A DNA stretch of 32,723 nt from contig BFEA01000345.1 of assembly GCA_003427395.1 (NCBI GenBank), positions 1,061,804 to 1,094,526 of the forward strand, written 5' to 3'. Shown piece by piece: positions 1 to 10,163 of this stretch. Both the position numbers and the translations under genes were made by a program. The notes below the pieces were generated by a model, which was given only the letters and a program-made list of their open reading frames with translations, ran no database searches and was not told the DNA's origin. This DNA comes from Chara braunii (taxonomy: Eukaryota > Streptophyta > Charophyceae > Charales > Characeae). Within the stretch, counting starts at the first letter, position 1, and the number at the start of each line of letters is the position of its first letter.

Positions 1-1224
1 AATCTGCTGCAGCGGTTCTGGTGGCCCACGATGATGCGAGATGCCCAGCTGTACGTGGAGACCTGTCAGGTCTGTCAGAGAGACAAGCCACGTACTCAGG
101 CTCCTCTTGGGCTCTTGAAGCCCCTTCCGATTTCGGAAAGGCCTGGTGAGAGTTTGTCCATGGACTTCATGGATACGCCGGTCACCAGCAAGAGCGGGAT
201 GAGGCATATCTTTGTCATCGTGGACAGATTTAGTAAGTATGCTAGGTTGATAGCCATGCCGGAGAGTGAAAACCGAGTACGTTATCAGACTGTTCAAAGA
301 GAACTGGGTAAGAGATTTTGGTCTACCCCAGTCAATCGTGAGTGACAGGGATGTCAGATTTACAAGTGAGTTGTGGAAGGCTGCTGCTGCCGAACAGGGA
401 ATGCAGCTGCAGATGACTTCGGGTAATCACCCCGAGGCCAATGGTCAGGCCGAACAATTGAATCACGCTGTCCAACACCTATTGGGGCATTACATCAAGC
501 CCAATCAGGTTGACTGGGACGAGAAGCTTGCTCTCATCCCCAGTCAGTATAACAATGTTGTGCACAGCGCCACTGGAGTGAGCCCTAACAGCCTGCTACT
601 GACCTTCAAACCTAGACTGCCTCTAGACTTCTTACTACCTGAAAATCAGTCAACTGGTGCACCCGATACTTCAGAATTTGCATATCGGTATGAGCAGAAG
701 ATGCAGCAGGCAGTAGAACAGATGCAAAAGGCACAGGCGGCAATGATAGAATCTGAAAACAGACACCGCCGCCCATCTACATTCCAGGTTGGGGACAGAG
801 TCTGGGTTAAGTCCTCAGAATTGGGACAGGAGCACGGGATCTCCCGCAAGCTCATGCCTCAATACTTTGGACCATGGGAGGCATTGTCAGGACTGATCCG
901 GATGGGCCGTCTTATGTAATCCGGATCCCTGGGCATCTCCGCACATATCCTGTCTTTCATGCCTCTAAGCTTGCACCCTTCAAGGAAACAGACCAGTTTC
1001 CCTCACGTCGCTCAATGCTGCCCTCAACGATGGACGGAGAGGTGGACATCGATGACATTGTGGATCACAGGGAGCTGCCAGTGCCAAGACCGACCGGCAG
1101 GGGACGTCCTCCGAAACCGAAGCTGCAGTACCGCGTTCGGTTCCGGCATCATATTGATCCAAAGGAAGATCGATGGTTCACCAGGGAGGAACTCATGCAG
1201 ACCGCTCCTCAGGTTGTAGCCTGA
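1..1224 (+). pseudogene. Element A: Ty3/gypsy pol C-terminus (integrase + chromodomain-like tail), frameshifted
   Basis: This is the 3' part of a gypsy polyprotein, open from the window edge. Frame 1 (1-345) shows the Cys half of the integrase zinc finger (RFWWPTMMRDAQLY...CQVC) and the first catalytic Asp in SMDF. A frameshift near 265-270 moves the reading to frame 2 (to 919), which has the second Asp in VSDRD and the Glu in GQAEQLN, so all three DDE residues are visible. It also has the GDRVWV motif of the integrase C-terminal region. A second shift near 875-900 moves to the third frame, with GPSYVIRIPGHLRTYPVFH, ASKLAPF and a chromodomain-like end (EDRWFTREELMQTAP), stopping at TGA 1222-1224. 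In life it would insert element cDNA into chromatin. The two indels make it non-functional. RT and RNase H lie outside the window. The family call is firm. Confidence 0.9.
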
Positions 1225-2267
1225 TACGAGAAATCTCTGCAGAAGGGAAAGCGCCCGATGATTGAAGACTGAGCTTCTCAGAGGACTGTTGAAGCTATGG
1301 AGGGAATGCGAGGCCACAGCCTCGATGAGCTCGTTTCAGGCCCTGTCAAGCAGCACGTCGGCCGCCCTAAGTGAAGGCAGGCTCGACGAGGACCTGAGGG
1401 CCCCTATTTTCGGCCACCATGCAACTAAGGAAATTCAGGCAGTTGCGCAGCGCCAGTTGGTTGAAAGAACGCAGGCCCTGGGCCGCCTGTTTGCATGTAT
1501 CGAAGGCAGGCCCTGGGCTGGATACGGGATGTGGGCCAAACACAGGCTGAAGGCAGTTGGGCACAAGCAACCACTTCAGGCCCTGGGCCGATTTGTTTCG
1601 GACTGGGCCTCAGCCTACCGAGGCCTACCGGAAGCTTCTTGGGAAAGGCCCAGCGCAGCCTGGGACAGAACGCAGGCAGGCCACTTCCATATAGCAAAGG
1701 GCCTGCCTCCGTATTGGACATTCGGGTGCTGGCTGCATGATGCGCAAGCGCTGCTGCGTTGAAGCTGGCCAGCGCTCACNGGCGAGCTGGAAGGAGCAGG
1801 CAGCCATAGNCGAGCTGCGNTGCTGTGAGCTGGGTGTGGCGCAGGGTGGTCCTTGGGTGCATGTGGCATCTGTGTGTTGGGGAACGAGGTTGTGAGTGAT
1901 GCGAGAGACATACCTGGTGCTGGAAGCGTGCGGCATTGGCCACTATCTGCTCGTACTTCGGAAGAGCTGTTGTCGTCAACTTCGGCATTGTAGTCTAGGC
2001 TAGATAGGATCTGCCATCTGTAGTCTGGGCGCCGAGCACTGGATAGGATATCAACATTGGTTCTTTGTTGATGATGATGAGAATATTCCAGCATTGTCAA
2101 TTATGAGCTTTTGGTGTGCTCATTTGGTGAAACTAGTGATGCAATTCTGCTCTTGGTTCGAGGTCACGACTATCTGGTCTTATGTGTATGATGCTGTTTG
2201 ATTGCTGAAGTTGCTATTGCTCATCATCCTTGCAATCTCCAATGAGTGATCATATATTACAAAGCGA
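1225..2267 (+). mobile_element. LTR-like sequence following element A
   Basis: No coding signal is visible. The stretch shares ordered short blocks with 3391-4375: GGCCGCCnTAAGTGAAGGC, CGCCAGTTGGTTGA, a CCACTTCCATATAG segment, CAGCCATAG followed by CGAGCTGC or CGGGCTGC, and a GAGACATACCTGGT-like block. The two are therefore diverged copies of one LTR family. A purine-rich stretch just after the pol stop (AGAAGGGAAAG, near 1242) could be the polypurine tract, with an LTR start near 1259, but neither end is certain. Three N bases (1780, 1810, 1820) lie inside, probably from collapsed copies. The tail to 2267 is unassigned. Confidence 0.5.
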
Positions 2268-2384
2268 GAGATCGAGTCACCAGGTGATTGTCAGCGCAAC
2301 ATCATATTACACGGTCTAAGAGTTTGAGTCACCAAGCTGTTATCAGCACAACAACCAGCAGCGTCAATCAGGTTTATAGCTCTC

Positions 2385-2388
<4 letters not shown>

Positions 2389-2450
<62 letters not shown>
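2389..2450. repeat. (CT)n microsatellite
   Basis: About 62 bp of uninterrupted TC dinucleotides inside repeat R. Leu/Ser-repeat and Arg/Glu-repeat reading frames over it are artefacts of the dinucleotide. Confidence 0.97.
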
Positions 2451-2454
<4 letters not shown>

Positions 2455-2532
2455 CTTGTATCTCTCAACCTCACTGCCTCTCTCTCTGTCTTCCTTCCTC
2501 CCTGCTATATGAGGATCTCTGGATACACCCGC

Positions 2533-2535
<3 letters not shown>

Positions 2536-2612
<77 letters not shown>
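2536..2612. repeat. (CT)n microsatellite, second tract
   Basis: About 77 bp of TC dinucleotides, followed by the same CGGCTTGTATCTCTCAACC flank as the first tract. The tract and its flank were therefore duplicated together. Confidence 0.97.
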
Positions 2613-2614
<2 letters not shown>

Positions 2615-3116
2615 CTTGTATCTCTCAACCTCGCTGCCTCTCTCTCTCTCTTCCTTCCTTCCTGGAACTGTTACGGTCTTCTGCTATATGAGGATCTGAT
2701 CTCTGGATACACCCGCCTCCTACTCACACTCCACTCTTCCACAGGGCAATGCTGCCCAGCAGGGCTCCTAGCGCGTGGTCAACTCACAATAGCACACAAG
2801 CGCTCAGCAGCAATTTAACCTTCTCATGAATGAGCATTCTGCCGAAAATGAGGCTGGCCAGTCTTCTTATTGACTTGGACTGGGCCACGGCCGTACTGGC
2901 CTGTGCTTGACTTGGCTGGTACCGGTTCCCCTCGCCTGCTTGCTTGGAATATTGGGCCGGTACCTTCCAGATTTTTCTTTGGAGTGCTGCTGACCGGTCA
3001 TCGAGCACCTTTGAGTTTGACCCCTGCCTCTTGGATACCGGACTTGGGCTTATTCAGACTTGGGGGACTTTGACCCTGAAACTTGAATTTGGGATCTGCA
3101 CGGTGAAATAGACCTT

Positions 3117-3390
3117 GCTGGCCTAATTTGGAGGCTCACGGAGAAAACTTCAAACTTCAACAATCAGCTATGTTGACACCTCTATGAGCCCTCTCATAAT
3201 AAGAAACGATATGGGGGGTCGTTTATATCAACTCATCCCTTGTGAACCGGCGATCTTCTGCAGGTTCTTGATAAGCCAATCGTGCTTTATGTTGTCGTTG
3301 GGGTCTCCCTCTGCATTCCGACCTGTAGACATCTTCTGCTACTGCGGGGAGCGAGCCCTCACGGGGCCTTATCAGACAAACACATGTTCT
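3117..3390. other. Non-coding stretch, no recognised feature
   Basis: This lies between repeat R and the next LTR-like block. The minus strand has a short open stretch of about 34 codons near 3332-3228 that matches no family I know. Nothing else is supportable. Confidence 0.4.
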
Positions 3391-4375
3391 GGGCAGAGGC
3401 CTCCAGCAAGCCGAGTGGCCGCCGTAAGTGAAGGCGGGCCTGAATATTCATCAGAGGCCAAAACTCGACATTTTCATATATGGGTACTCTGTTCCATCCC
3501 GCCAGTTGGTTGAGTGGACGTGCGAGCCTCCCTAAGCTGCGTCGTACAGTTGGTCGAGGCCTTGGCTGTTGTGCCTGGGCACATACACACAAAGCAGGGC
3601 CGGTCAATCATGAAGTGGCCACAGGCCTATGCAAAAGCAGTACTGTCGACTTACCTACCCCGGGGTCCTGTGCAAATGCAGCAAACGGCCCAAGTCTGGA
3701 GACTCAGGCCGTGCCCAACTGTACAGGGTCCAGGCCCTCAACTGCAGTCTCGGGGCTGGGGCCCAAAAGGAAGCTACTGGAAGCTTCCAGCCAGGCCACA
3801 CGCAGCAATGCAGGGGCTGCCACTTCCATATAGGAAGGAGAGCAGCCAGGGCCGGGGTAGTCTGGCCAGCGCAGGCAATGGGGTCACGCTGCTGCGCTGC
3901 TGCCTTAGAGGCTGCGTGCTGCGCTGAGGCCAGAGCGCGTGCGGGCGCGTGAGTGGTGAAGAGGGGCGCTGCTGGGCAGCGGAGCGCAAGCAGCCATAGC
4001 CGGGCTGCAGGGCGTTAGGGGGTAAGAGGGCAATCGGTGGTCTTCAGGGAGGAGGCAAGTGTGGGTGGACAGGGTCTGATGAGGGGAAGCGAGATACATA
4101 CCTGGTACATGTAAGAGGTCGGCTATGGTGTTGACGTCATGTACATTGGTCTTCGAGAGTCGAAATGAGCCTGTTGCGAGAATGCTGATGTAGGTAGGAT
4201 AGTGTGTAGGCTGGGCGCTGGGCGCCAAACAGAGAGGAGCGACTTTGGATACTGTGCTGGTGTGGCCTGAGGGCTTGAACATCGGCTCATTACTTCATTG
4301 TATTGCTCTTATTTGGATGGGATCTCGGTGCAAATGTGCTCTCTGCTTGTACACGACTACTTGGACATCTGTGCA
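3391..4375 (+). mobile_element. Gypsy LTR (right end defined by the primer-binding site)
   Basis: The right end is placed at the CA of GTGCA (4371-4375), three bases before a tRNA-iMet primer site, which is the expected geometry for a 5' LTR. The body is GC-rich and shares ordered blocks with the LTR-like sequence after element A. Its last 150 bp (GCCAAACAGAG, GGTGTGGCCTGAGGG, TTATTTGGATGG, GGTGCA) recur at 26375-26482 and 26735-26863. The left end is a guess, because no terminal TG with inverted bases could be fixed. GCAGCCATAGCCGGGCTGC is an internal near-palindrome (3991-4009). Confidence 0.65.
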
Positions 4376-4378
4376 ATT

Positions 4379-4390
4379 TGGTATCAGAGC
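4379..4390 (+). promoter_or_regulatory. Primer-binding site for initiator tRNA-Met
   Basis: TGGTATCAGAGC followed by TGGTTCG is the classic complement of the 3' end of plant initiator tRNA-Met, used to prime minus-strand cDNA synthesis. It sits 3 bases after a CA LTR end. Confidence 0.88.
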
Positions 4391-5672
4391 TGGTTCGTGA
4401 TCGCCGCTTACCTGGCGCTGGCGACATTGTTACTTGGTGCGCTGACGATGCTTTATGTGCAGTAAGGACCCTTTGGCGGCGTTGCGTTGTGGGTGGTACC
4501 GAGGCTATGACCGGTCATCGAAATGCACGTTGGCTCAATTGGTGAGAATTTTGTGGTTGGGGCAGCTATCTCGAGGTACGTTGTTGCCATCCCTTATCAA
4601 CCCTCTCAAACTTGTCTTACCGCAAGGAAGTGAGTCCAACCTCGAGTGTCCTCTCTTTTGTGTGAGGAGTCGTGTGCGCTCTACCTTGAGAGACGACATT
4701 CTTCTCGGTGGCGCATCTGGAAGGAGAGGGCGGTGCCTCTGAAGGGCCCTGGTCAAAGCACGGGTCATGGTCACCATGCCAACCCATGGGAGTAGTACAC
4801 GCAGGCCATGCTGTTTGTCCTTTAAAGGCTCTTTGCTGCGCTGATAGAAGGGGTGTGCGGACTGACCAGTCCTAAGCAAATGCAAACCAGACCGTCTATA
4901 AATATTTCTGGCGGGTGTCTAATCTATACACTGGTTATGATCGTCGTCCTGATTGCGACCTAAAATAATTCCTGAGGACCGTGGGGGCGGTCCTTAAACT
5001 GCCTCTTGATCAGCCAGATCAGTCAGACGTAAGGCTCGTTGCACTCGAGGGTAAAGAACGGGCAAAAGCATACACCTTGGGCACAGGGATGGACCACTAA
5101 TGCACACCTCAGACATTGCTGCTTGATGATGCCTACAGGCACGTTGGATACAGGGGAGGAAGATTCCAATTGAGACTCAATTTTCATACACAACCATACC
5201 AATTGTGCATACATCTGATTAGTTGGTTGACAGATTGCTAACACCTCACAGACAGCCTAGACTAGAACTGTAGTGTTCTACCATAGCCAATTCTCTTCGA
5301 AGTTGTTGTAATAAGAGAACTAATCGAAGTAAACTTAGATTATGCGTACAGTCCGTGTGAATGTTGTTGATATCGCTTGACCAGTAGTCTAGGTTACTCG
5401 CCGGATATTATTTCTATTTTATTTATTTTTCGAACCTGTCTGATGCATGTTGCAGTAGATTCCGGAGTTGACATTTGTGCAGATAGCGTCTGCCTAGCCG
5501 ATGAGCGGTTCAGAGGGTGGTGAAGGTACAGCTGATCATAGAAGGCTCACTTAGAGTACCTTTAGTGCGCCAAGTCTTGTTACCGGGAGACGAGAGAAGG
5601 CTCAGGGCCGAAACAAGGGTCCGTAATCTTGAGAATGTGAGGGACGCTGCATAAGCGGCTAGCGCAGTAGCA
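4391..5672 (+). other. Retrotransposon leader (5' UTR) with a conserved hairpin block
   Basis: No gene is visible. The stretch follows the primer site and precedes the gag-like frames of element C. A TATA-like TATAAATA lies at 4897-4904. The block 4938-5006 (GTCGTCCTGATTGCGACC ... CCTTAAACTGCC) is collinear with 21088-21158 (+) and 18510-18448 (-), which also lie between a primer site and gag. In it, 4975-4994 folds as a perfect 7-bp stem (AGGACCG/CGGTCCT) with loop TGGGGG. From 5230 to 5460 the sequence is AT-richer and featureless. An ATG at 5501 gives only a short frame. Confidence 0.6.
4975..4994 (+). promoter_or_regulatory. Conserved leader hairpin (C-locus copy)
   Basis: Seven perfect pairs, AGGACCG with CGGTCCT, close a TGGGGG loop. 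The same 20-nt length and G-rich loop occur in the leaders of elements B and E with different but compensating stem bases. The role is unknown; packaging, dimerisation or translational control are possible by analogy with other retroelement leaders. Confidence 0.55.
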
Positions 5673-7323
5673 ATGGCTACATCTGCAGCATCGACTACAA
5701 CAACCTCGTCCGGTTTCTTTTTGGGAATGTCGGATACTACCGGACAGTCCATCTCCAGTACGGCAGGGTCCGGGGTCAGTCAGATGGCGCCCAACGAGTG
5801 GCTACCTTACAGGTCGCTGTTGCGCAGCTCTAGGCGGAGGTACTCACCCTGAGACAGCCTCACCCTTCACAGGCTGCTCACCCTCCATCTTCCTTATCAG
5901 CCCCTTCCACTTTGGTCGTGCAGGCTCGTTTCCCTTGACTTGCTCCTCCACCTCTACCCTCCTATCTCGCCACCTTGTCACAGCTGCATGTGGCTGTTGC
6001 CTCCATCTCTGCTGAACCTTCCACCAGCAGCCACGGCGCACAGCGTGCCCTCACTTCAACCCCCCCTGGCCCCGACATTTGCCGCCACAGTGCAGGCCCA
6101 TCAGCCTCTCCCTTGGCGGTCAACACAGCGGTCCCCCCTTGTGCGCCTGCCGGATTTTGCTGACTACAATGGCACACTTCGCATGTCGCATTGGTTGCAG
6201 GCCGCCACACGTACGCTGACATTGACAAACACTAGTCAGGAGTTGTGGTGCTCTCTGCTCGCAACTAAATTGTGAGGCAGCGCTTTCACCGCATGGGAGA
6301 GCTACTATACCCATTCTCGCACGGGTGAGGCTTCCACTTTCGCGGACTTCACAGCCTTCCTTCATGACCGCTATGGCACTCTGCACGATGCGATGGACAC
6401 CTTAGACAGGGTCACCCAGACGTGATGGCGCGGGTCCTCTCCACCGACAGACCTTGAGCTTCACATTCGGGTGTTTCAGGACGCCCGCCGCATTTGCGAT
6501 GAGACACTCCTACCTGAGGTTTTTCTGACCAACAGGTTCCTCGTCAGTCTTCTGACTGACTATCGCATCGAGCTCTGGCGACAGACCTTCTCGTAGGCCT
6601 GCTCTGTGGACACAAAGCACCCTGTTCGACAGTACCAGAGGATGCCTATGAGGCTGCTCGACAGTACCAGAGGATGCGGAGCCGCTTCTTCGACGCCCCA
6701 TCCTCTTCCACAGAGCAAGCCTACGAGGCTGCTCGACAGTACCAGAGGATGCAGAGTTGCTTCTCCGACGCCCCATCCTCTTTGCGACCCGCCATTGCCA
6801 CCCTGTCACGCGGCATCACTCGAGGCCGTTCTTCTTTCATTGGCCGCTTTCAACGCCCATCTCAGCTTGGAGCACCATTCTCTCGGCTCTACAGTTCCCT
6901 CGAGTACGGCGACGACTCTACGACAAAGATCGACCCTTCCCTTGGGGATGCCCCTGAGGACCTTGTACTTCGGGATGTCATCCAGTACCACTTGGATGAC
7001 GAGACTGTCCCGATGGCCAACTGCTTGCATATGACAATGTCCGCCATGGGTCGTCTCGCAATTGTCTTGCACAGACTGCCGCCCGCACATTCGTTGTTCC
7101 TGAGGTAGACCTCCCGCAGGGTTTCGTCCCTCCTCGTGGAGCCGTATCCCCCGAGGACCACACTGTCCTCGAGGCCTGTCGCGGTTGCCTTCATTGCCGC
7201 CAGGATGGACACACCTTACGACGTCCATACCATGCCACCCTCGATCGACAGTATGCTGACATTTCTCGTCAACACGGATCTCAGTCACCCCCCCGGCCTC
7301 GCCCGACGGGTTCCATCTAGCTA
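5673..7323 (+). pseudogene. Element C: gag (capsid, repeats, degenerate zinc knuckle)
   Basis: This is a decayed gag. The capsid-like part (5940-6596) reads RLPDFADYNGTLRMSHWLQA..., then AWESYYTHSRTGEASTFADF, in one frame broken by TGA at 6273 and 6423, each one C-to-T change from CGA. After TAG at 6594 the reading moves to another frame with a repeated module YEAARQYQRM (around 6647-6676 and 6723-6752, with a third DNA copy near 6630). The zinc knuckle at 7186-7227 (CLHCRQDGHTLRRP) keeps Cys-Cys-His but has Pro where the last Cys of CX2CX4HX4C belongs. The N-terminal start is uncertain: an Ala/Thr-rich frame begins at ATG 5673 and shifts before 5850. The protein would package element RNA. 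This gag belongs to a different lineage from those of B and E. Confidence 0.75.
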
Positions 7324-7395
7324 GCCACGACACAGTGTACTGTTAAGGCCTCGCACTAAGCCGACTTCCCGACCATCGGGTCGTGGTTTGCCCCT

Positions 7396-8550
7396 TTGGC
7401 TACCACACCAGAGGATCCTCAGGACACAATAGACGCAGTACCCTCTAGCCCGCCGTCTGTCAAGGTATCGCCTGCCCCACAACAAACCACTACATTTAGT
7501 CCTTCCCCTCCGAGAGTTATGACGTGTTGCGCCATTCGCACAACTTGTTATAGCGCTCAGTTGGCGACTCGCGATGACGTTGTGTCATCTCTCCTCGATT
7601 TGAGCATTTTTCAGGTTCATCAGGAGGGGCGCATGAGACACGTAATCGTCCCGCGTCGTCTTCTCACACTGCTCTCTGACCCTGATCGCACCCTCACCAT
7701 CATACCTTTTCGCCTGGGGACATCTATGAGGGTGTACCGCACTTTATGGGACTCCGGCTCGCAGGGAGATTTCGCTCACCCTGGCATGGTTGGGGAAGCT
7801 CGTCTAGCTATCTTCAGGTCTCGGTCTCCTTATCTTCGTTACCCTCGAAGATAACAAGACGCAACGCTTCTTCAATTAGACGGTCCCCGACCTTCACTTT
7901 TCCCTCACCCTCCAGCCACCGAGTAGTACCCAGGCGCCTCGGCGCTACCATTCCTTTGCATACTTCGACGTGTTGGCGACTGGGTACGACTTCATCCTTG
8001 GCACTCCCTGGTCTCGCCAATTCTGTGGCACAGAGGCCGAATGGGCGACCGAGACACCCTTTCTTAAAACGAAGTGTGTTCAGACCCATCGAGTCGCCTT
8101 CATTGGAACCACGGGCGACACCCCTCCCGACCTACCTCCCAAGGACCCTCGTCCCTGTGGGTCCCACCCAAACATCGCCTTCACTTCTCCTCGCCAGTTT
8201 GCTAACTTCATACGTCAGGATGCCGACACGTTCTACTCAGTGAACGTCATGGATTTCTTCGCTATGATCCACTATGTTCAGAGGTTGAGCTCATCTCTTT
8301 GGAGCCCGATCCCCTTGTCACTTCCTCAATCTCCGTGGCTCCCATCTCTACATCCACCCCTGAGCCTGCGAATACCCCCTCGACATCCGAGGTGCCTACG
8401 CCGTCCACTGTCGAGGCCACACATATGTCTCGTGTCGATAGACGTCAAGGAACTGTCACGGTTCACGACCGACTTATGGCTCGCCGTTCACGACCTGATC
8501 CGAAAGTTTCGTGACGTTTTTCCCCCGTATTTCTCATACAGCGGGATCCC
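7396..8550 (+). pseudogene. Element C: aspartic protease and linker to RT
   Basis: Frame 1 carries a retropepsin-like active site, LWDSGSQGDF, with the catalytic Asp codon at 7750-7752. The usual third residue motif DSGA is DSGS here. After a frameshift near 7800, frame 2 shows YDFILGTPWSRQF, the protease C-terminal landmark that usually reads like VILGMDWL. A Pro/Ser/Thr-rich linker follows (EPDPLVTSSISVAPISTS in the next frame). The segment just before RT reads LIRKFRDVFPPYFSYSGIPP, a standard gypsy pre-RT motif. The protease would cut the polyprotein. Several shifts make it inactive. The normal RT start (about 35-40 residues after SGIPP) is missing and replaced by rRNA-like DNA. Confidence 0.8.
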
Positions 8551-8556
8551 ACCTCT

Positions 8557-8720
8557 AGTGAAAACTAGAGATGATTGGAAAGGCCAATCAAACTCGGAGA
8601 TAGCTGGTTTTCCGCGAAATCTATTGAGGTAGAACGTGTGATCTTCATTGCAAGAGGTAGAGCACTCGATGGGCTAGGGTGGCCCAAAGCTTGACCAACC
8701 CCAAGGAAACTAAGAATACT
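8557..8720 (+). rRNA. LSU (23S/26S) rRNA fragment captured inside element C RT
   Basis: The stretch reads as bacterial or mitochondrial-type large-subunit rRNA domain II. It contains AAGGCCAATCAAACTCGGAG, ATAGCTGGTTTTCCGCGAAA, CTATTGAGGTAG, GGTAGAGCACTCGATGGG, CTAGGGTGGCCC, ACCAACCCCAAGGAAACTAAG and GAATAC, in the order of E. coli 23S roughly nucleotides 780-940 (approximate, from memory). Plastid 23S differs in this part (AGCTAGCTGGTT and a different downstream loop), so a plant mitochondrial 26S source is more likely. It is only about 164 bp and lies in sense orientation between SGIPP and LATEHEELLRLGFIK of the RT gene, replacing the RT N-terminal coding sequence. It cannot be a working rRNA gene. 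Alternatives are a NUMT-like insertion, template switching during reverse transcription, or an assembly chimera. Confidence 0.85.
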
Positions 8721-9198
8721 TGCAACTGAGCATGAAGAGCTCCTTCGACTGGGTTTCATTAAACGCAGTAACTCCCCTTGGGGTGCACTCGTCCTCTTTG
8801 CTAGCAAAGCAGACGAAACTCTCAGCCCCTTCATTGAGTACCGCGGCCTTAACAGTTACACGGTTAAGAACAACTATCCCATGCCTCGCGCGGACGAGCT
8901 GTTTGGCCATCTGGCAGGCAATCGCTTCTTCACCAAGATTGATCTTCGTAGCGGTTACCACCAGATCCGCGTTGCGGCATAGGACCAGCCGAAGACCGCC
9001 TTTCAGTTGCGCTTCGGCCACTACGAGTTCACGGTGATGCCATTCGGCCTCACCAACGCACCCACCATCTTCCAGATGGCGATGAACGATATCTTCGGGG
9101 ACATCTTTGAAGAATACGTTCTCGTGTACCTGGACGATATCTTGGTCTACAGTCGTACCTCAGAAGACCACCTCAGACACCTATGCAATGTCCTATAG
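8719..9198 (+). pseudogene. Element C: reverse transcriptase core
   Basis: Frame 1 reads EELLRLGFIKRSNSPWGALV, EYRGLNSYTVKNNYPMPRADE, FTKIDLRSGYHQIRV, LRFGHYEFTVMPFGLTNAPT and the catalytic box VYLDDILVYS. These are the palm motifs of gypsy RT, in order. The only break is TAG at 8980-8982, between IRVAA and DQPKTAF. The frame stops at 9198, just before RLRKHGFYAKLSNY, where the connection domain continues in a damaged state. The N-terminal part of RT has been replaced by the rRNA fragment. The enzyme would copy element RNA into cDNA. Confidence 0.9.
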
Positions 9199-9440
9199 CG
9201 CTTACGCAAACATGGTTTCTATGCCAAGCTTAGTAACTACCTCAGAAGACCACCTCAGAAGACCACCTCCGTCAAGCAGCTTCACAGTTTCCTGGGGCAT
9301 TAGTTACTACAGTAATTTCATCCGGGGACACGCTCTGTATTCCTACGTTCTTACCTCCACCCTCCTCTAGAAGAACCCGCTGTGGTTTTGGACACCCCTC
9401 TGAGAGGACGCCTTTCGCGCCCTCAAGAAGGTGGTCACTT
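9199..9440 (+). pseudogene. Element C: degraded RT thumb/connection
   Basis: Out-of-frame fragments of the gypsy RT-RNase H junction are visible: SFLGH (near 9287), EDAFRALKKVVTCALVLRLPDF (near 9410-9465). CCTCAGAAGACCACCTC, a motif also present at 9157-9173, is repeated at 9239-9255 with a further partial copy, so a short duplication has broken the frame here. Confidence 0.65.
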
Positions 9441-10163
9441 GTGCGCTGGTTCTTCGCCTCCCCGATTTTGACTGTCCCTTCACTTTCTTGGGTGCTTCCC
9501 TCTCCTCCTGATTCACCTTATCCCCATGTTCCCCACTTCCGCCCCCCTCGTGCTGACACTACTTCTCGACTGGCGCCTATCTTCCCACCACCTCCCTCCA
9601 CTGACAGTCCTCTTGTCACTTACTCCCCAACCATCGCGGAGGATGGGACCGTCGAAGTTCATGTTGCGGATTGCCCGGTCGCTTTCTACTCTCGTCAGCT
9701 ATTGCCTGCCGAGTTGAACTACACTATCGATGAACGTGAGGTTCTCGTGGTAGTTTATGCTACCCGGCATAGGCGTCATTATCTACACAGGCCGCCCTCC
9801 ACTGTGCGCACAGACAACTCAATTGTCCGGGCTTTCCTCACGAAGCCCAAGCTTTCCTCTCGACAGGCACGTTGGTAGTGTGATTTATTCGAGTTCAGTT
9901 TCACCACTCAGCCTATCAAGGGTGAAACGAAGCGCGTTGTCGATGCCTTGACCCTCCGTCTTGACCACAATCAGGAATCCATCCACCTTGCTGCCATCTC
10001 GATCACCACCGTTGATCAGTTGGGGATCGATGCATATTGCACTCAGTACCAACACTGTTCGGATTATCGTGCCATCCACTCGACACTGCAGACTGGCACG
10101 AGCTTTCGTTCATACTCCCTTCGTGAGAACGGTCTTGTGTATTGGCATGGTAAATCGGGTTAG
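9441..10163 (+). pseudogene. Element C: RNase H domain
   Basis: One frame, broken only by TAG 9876-9878, reads CPVAFYSRQLLPAELNYTID, EREVLVVVYATRHRRHYL, TVRTDNSIVRAFLTKPKLSS, RQARW, then LFEFSFTTQPIKGETKRVVDALTLR. These match the second half of gypsy RNase H: the ERE motif, RHYL, TDN, LSSRQARW and the final ADALSR-like VDALTLR. RNase H would remove RNA from the RNA-DNA hybrid. The first part (9470-9640) is Pro/Ser-rich and diverged. The frame ends within the spacer before the integrase zinc finger. Confidence 0.85.

Larger units (their letters stand above)
2268..3116. repeat. Dispersed repeat R, copy 1
   Basis: This non-coding segment is collinear with 24891-25617. Both begin with a tandem pair of GAG(A/T)TCGAGTCACCA-type units about 55-60 bp apart, continue through a CT microsatellite and CTTGTATCTCTCAACC, then GGATACACCCGCCTCCTACT, GAATGAGCATTCTGCCGAAA, GGAATATTGGGCCGGTACCTT, and end at TTTGGGATCTGCACGGTGA. 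Copy 1 has an extra internal duplication of the CT tract plus its flank (2451-2612). The unit resembles a tRNA T-arm (GTTCGAGTC), but I see no A box. The family is unidentified: a non-autonomous element or an LTR are both possible. Confidence 0.8.

Noticed and set aside
1262-1762. 166-codon plus-strand frame after element A
   Set aside because: It lies in LTR-like sequence, has no domain, and the homologous LTR at 3391-4375 does not keep the frame.
2100-2170. Second primer-binding site after the element A LTR (GCAATTCTGCTCTTGGTTCG)
   Set aside because: It only loosely resembles the 4375-4400 sequence and lacks TGGTATC; too weak to call.
2288-2699. Leu/Ser-repeat and Arg/Glu-repeat reading frames
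   Set aside because: Direct translations of the CT dinucleotide tracts.
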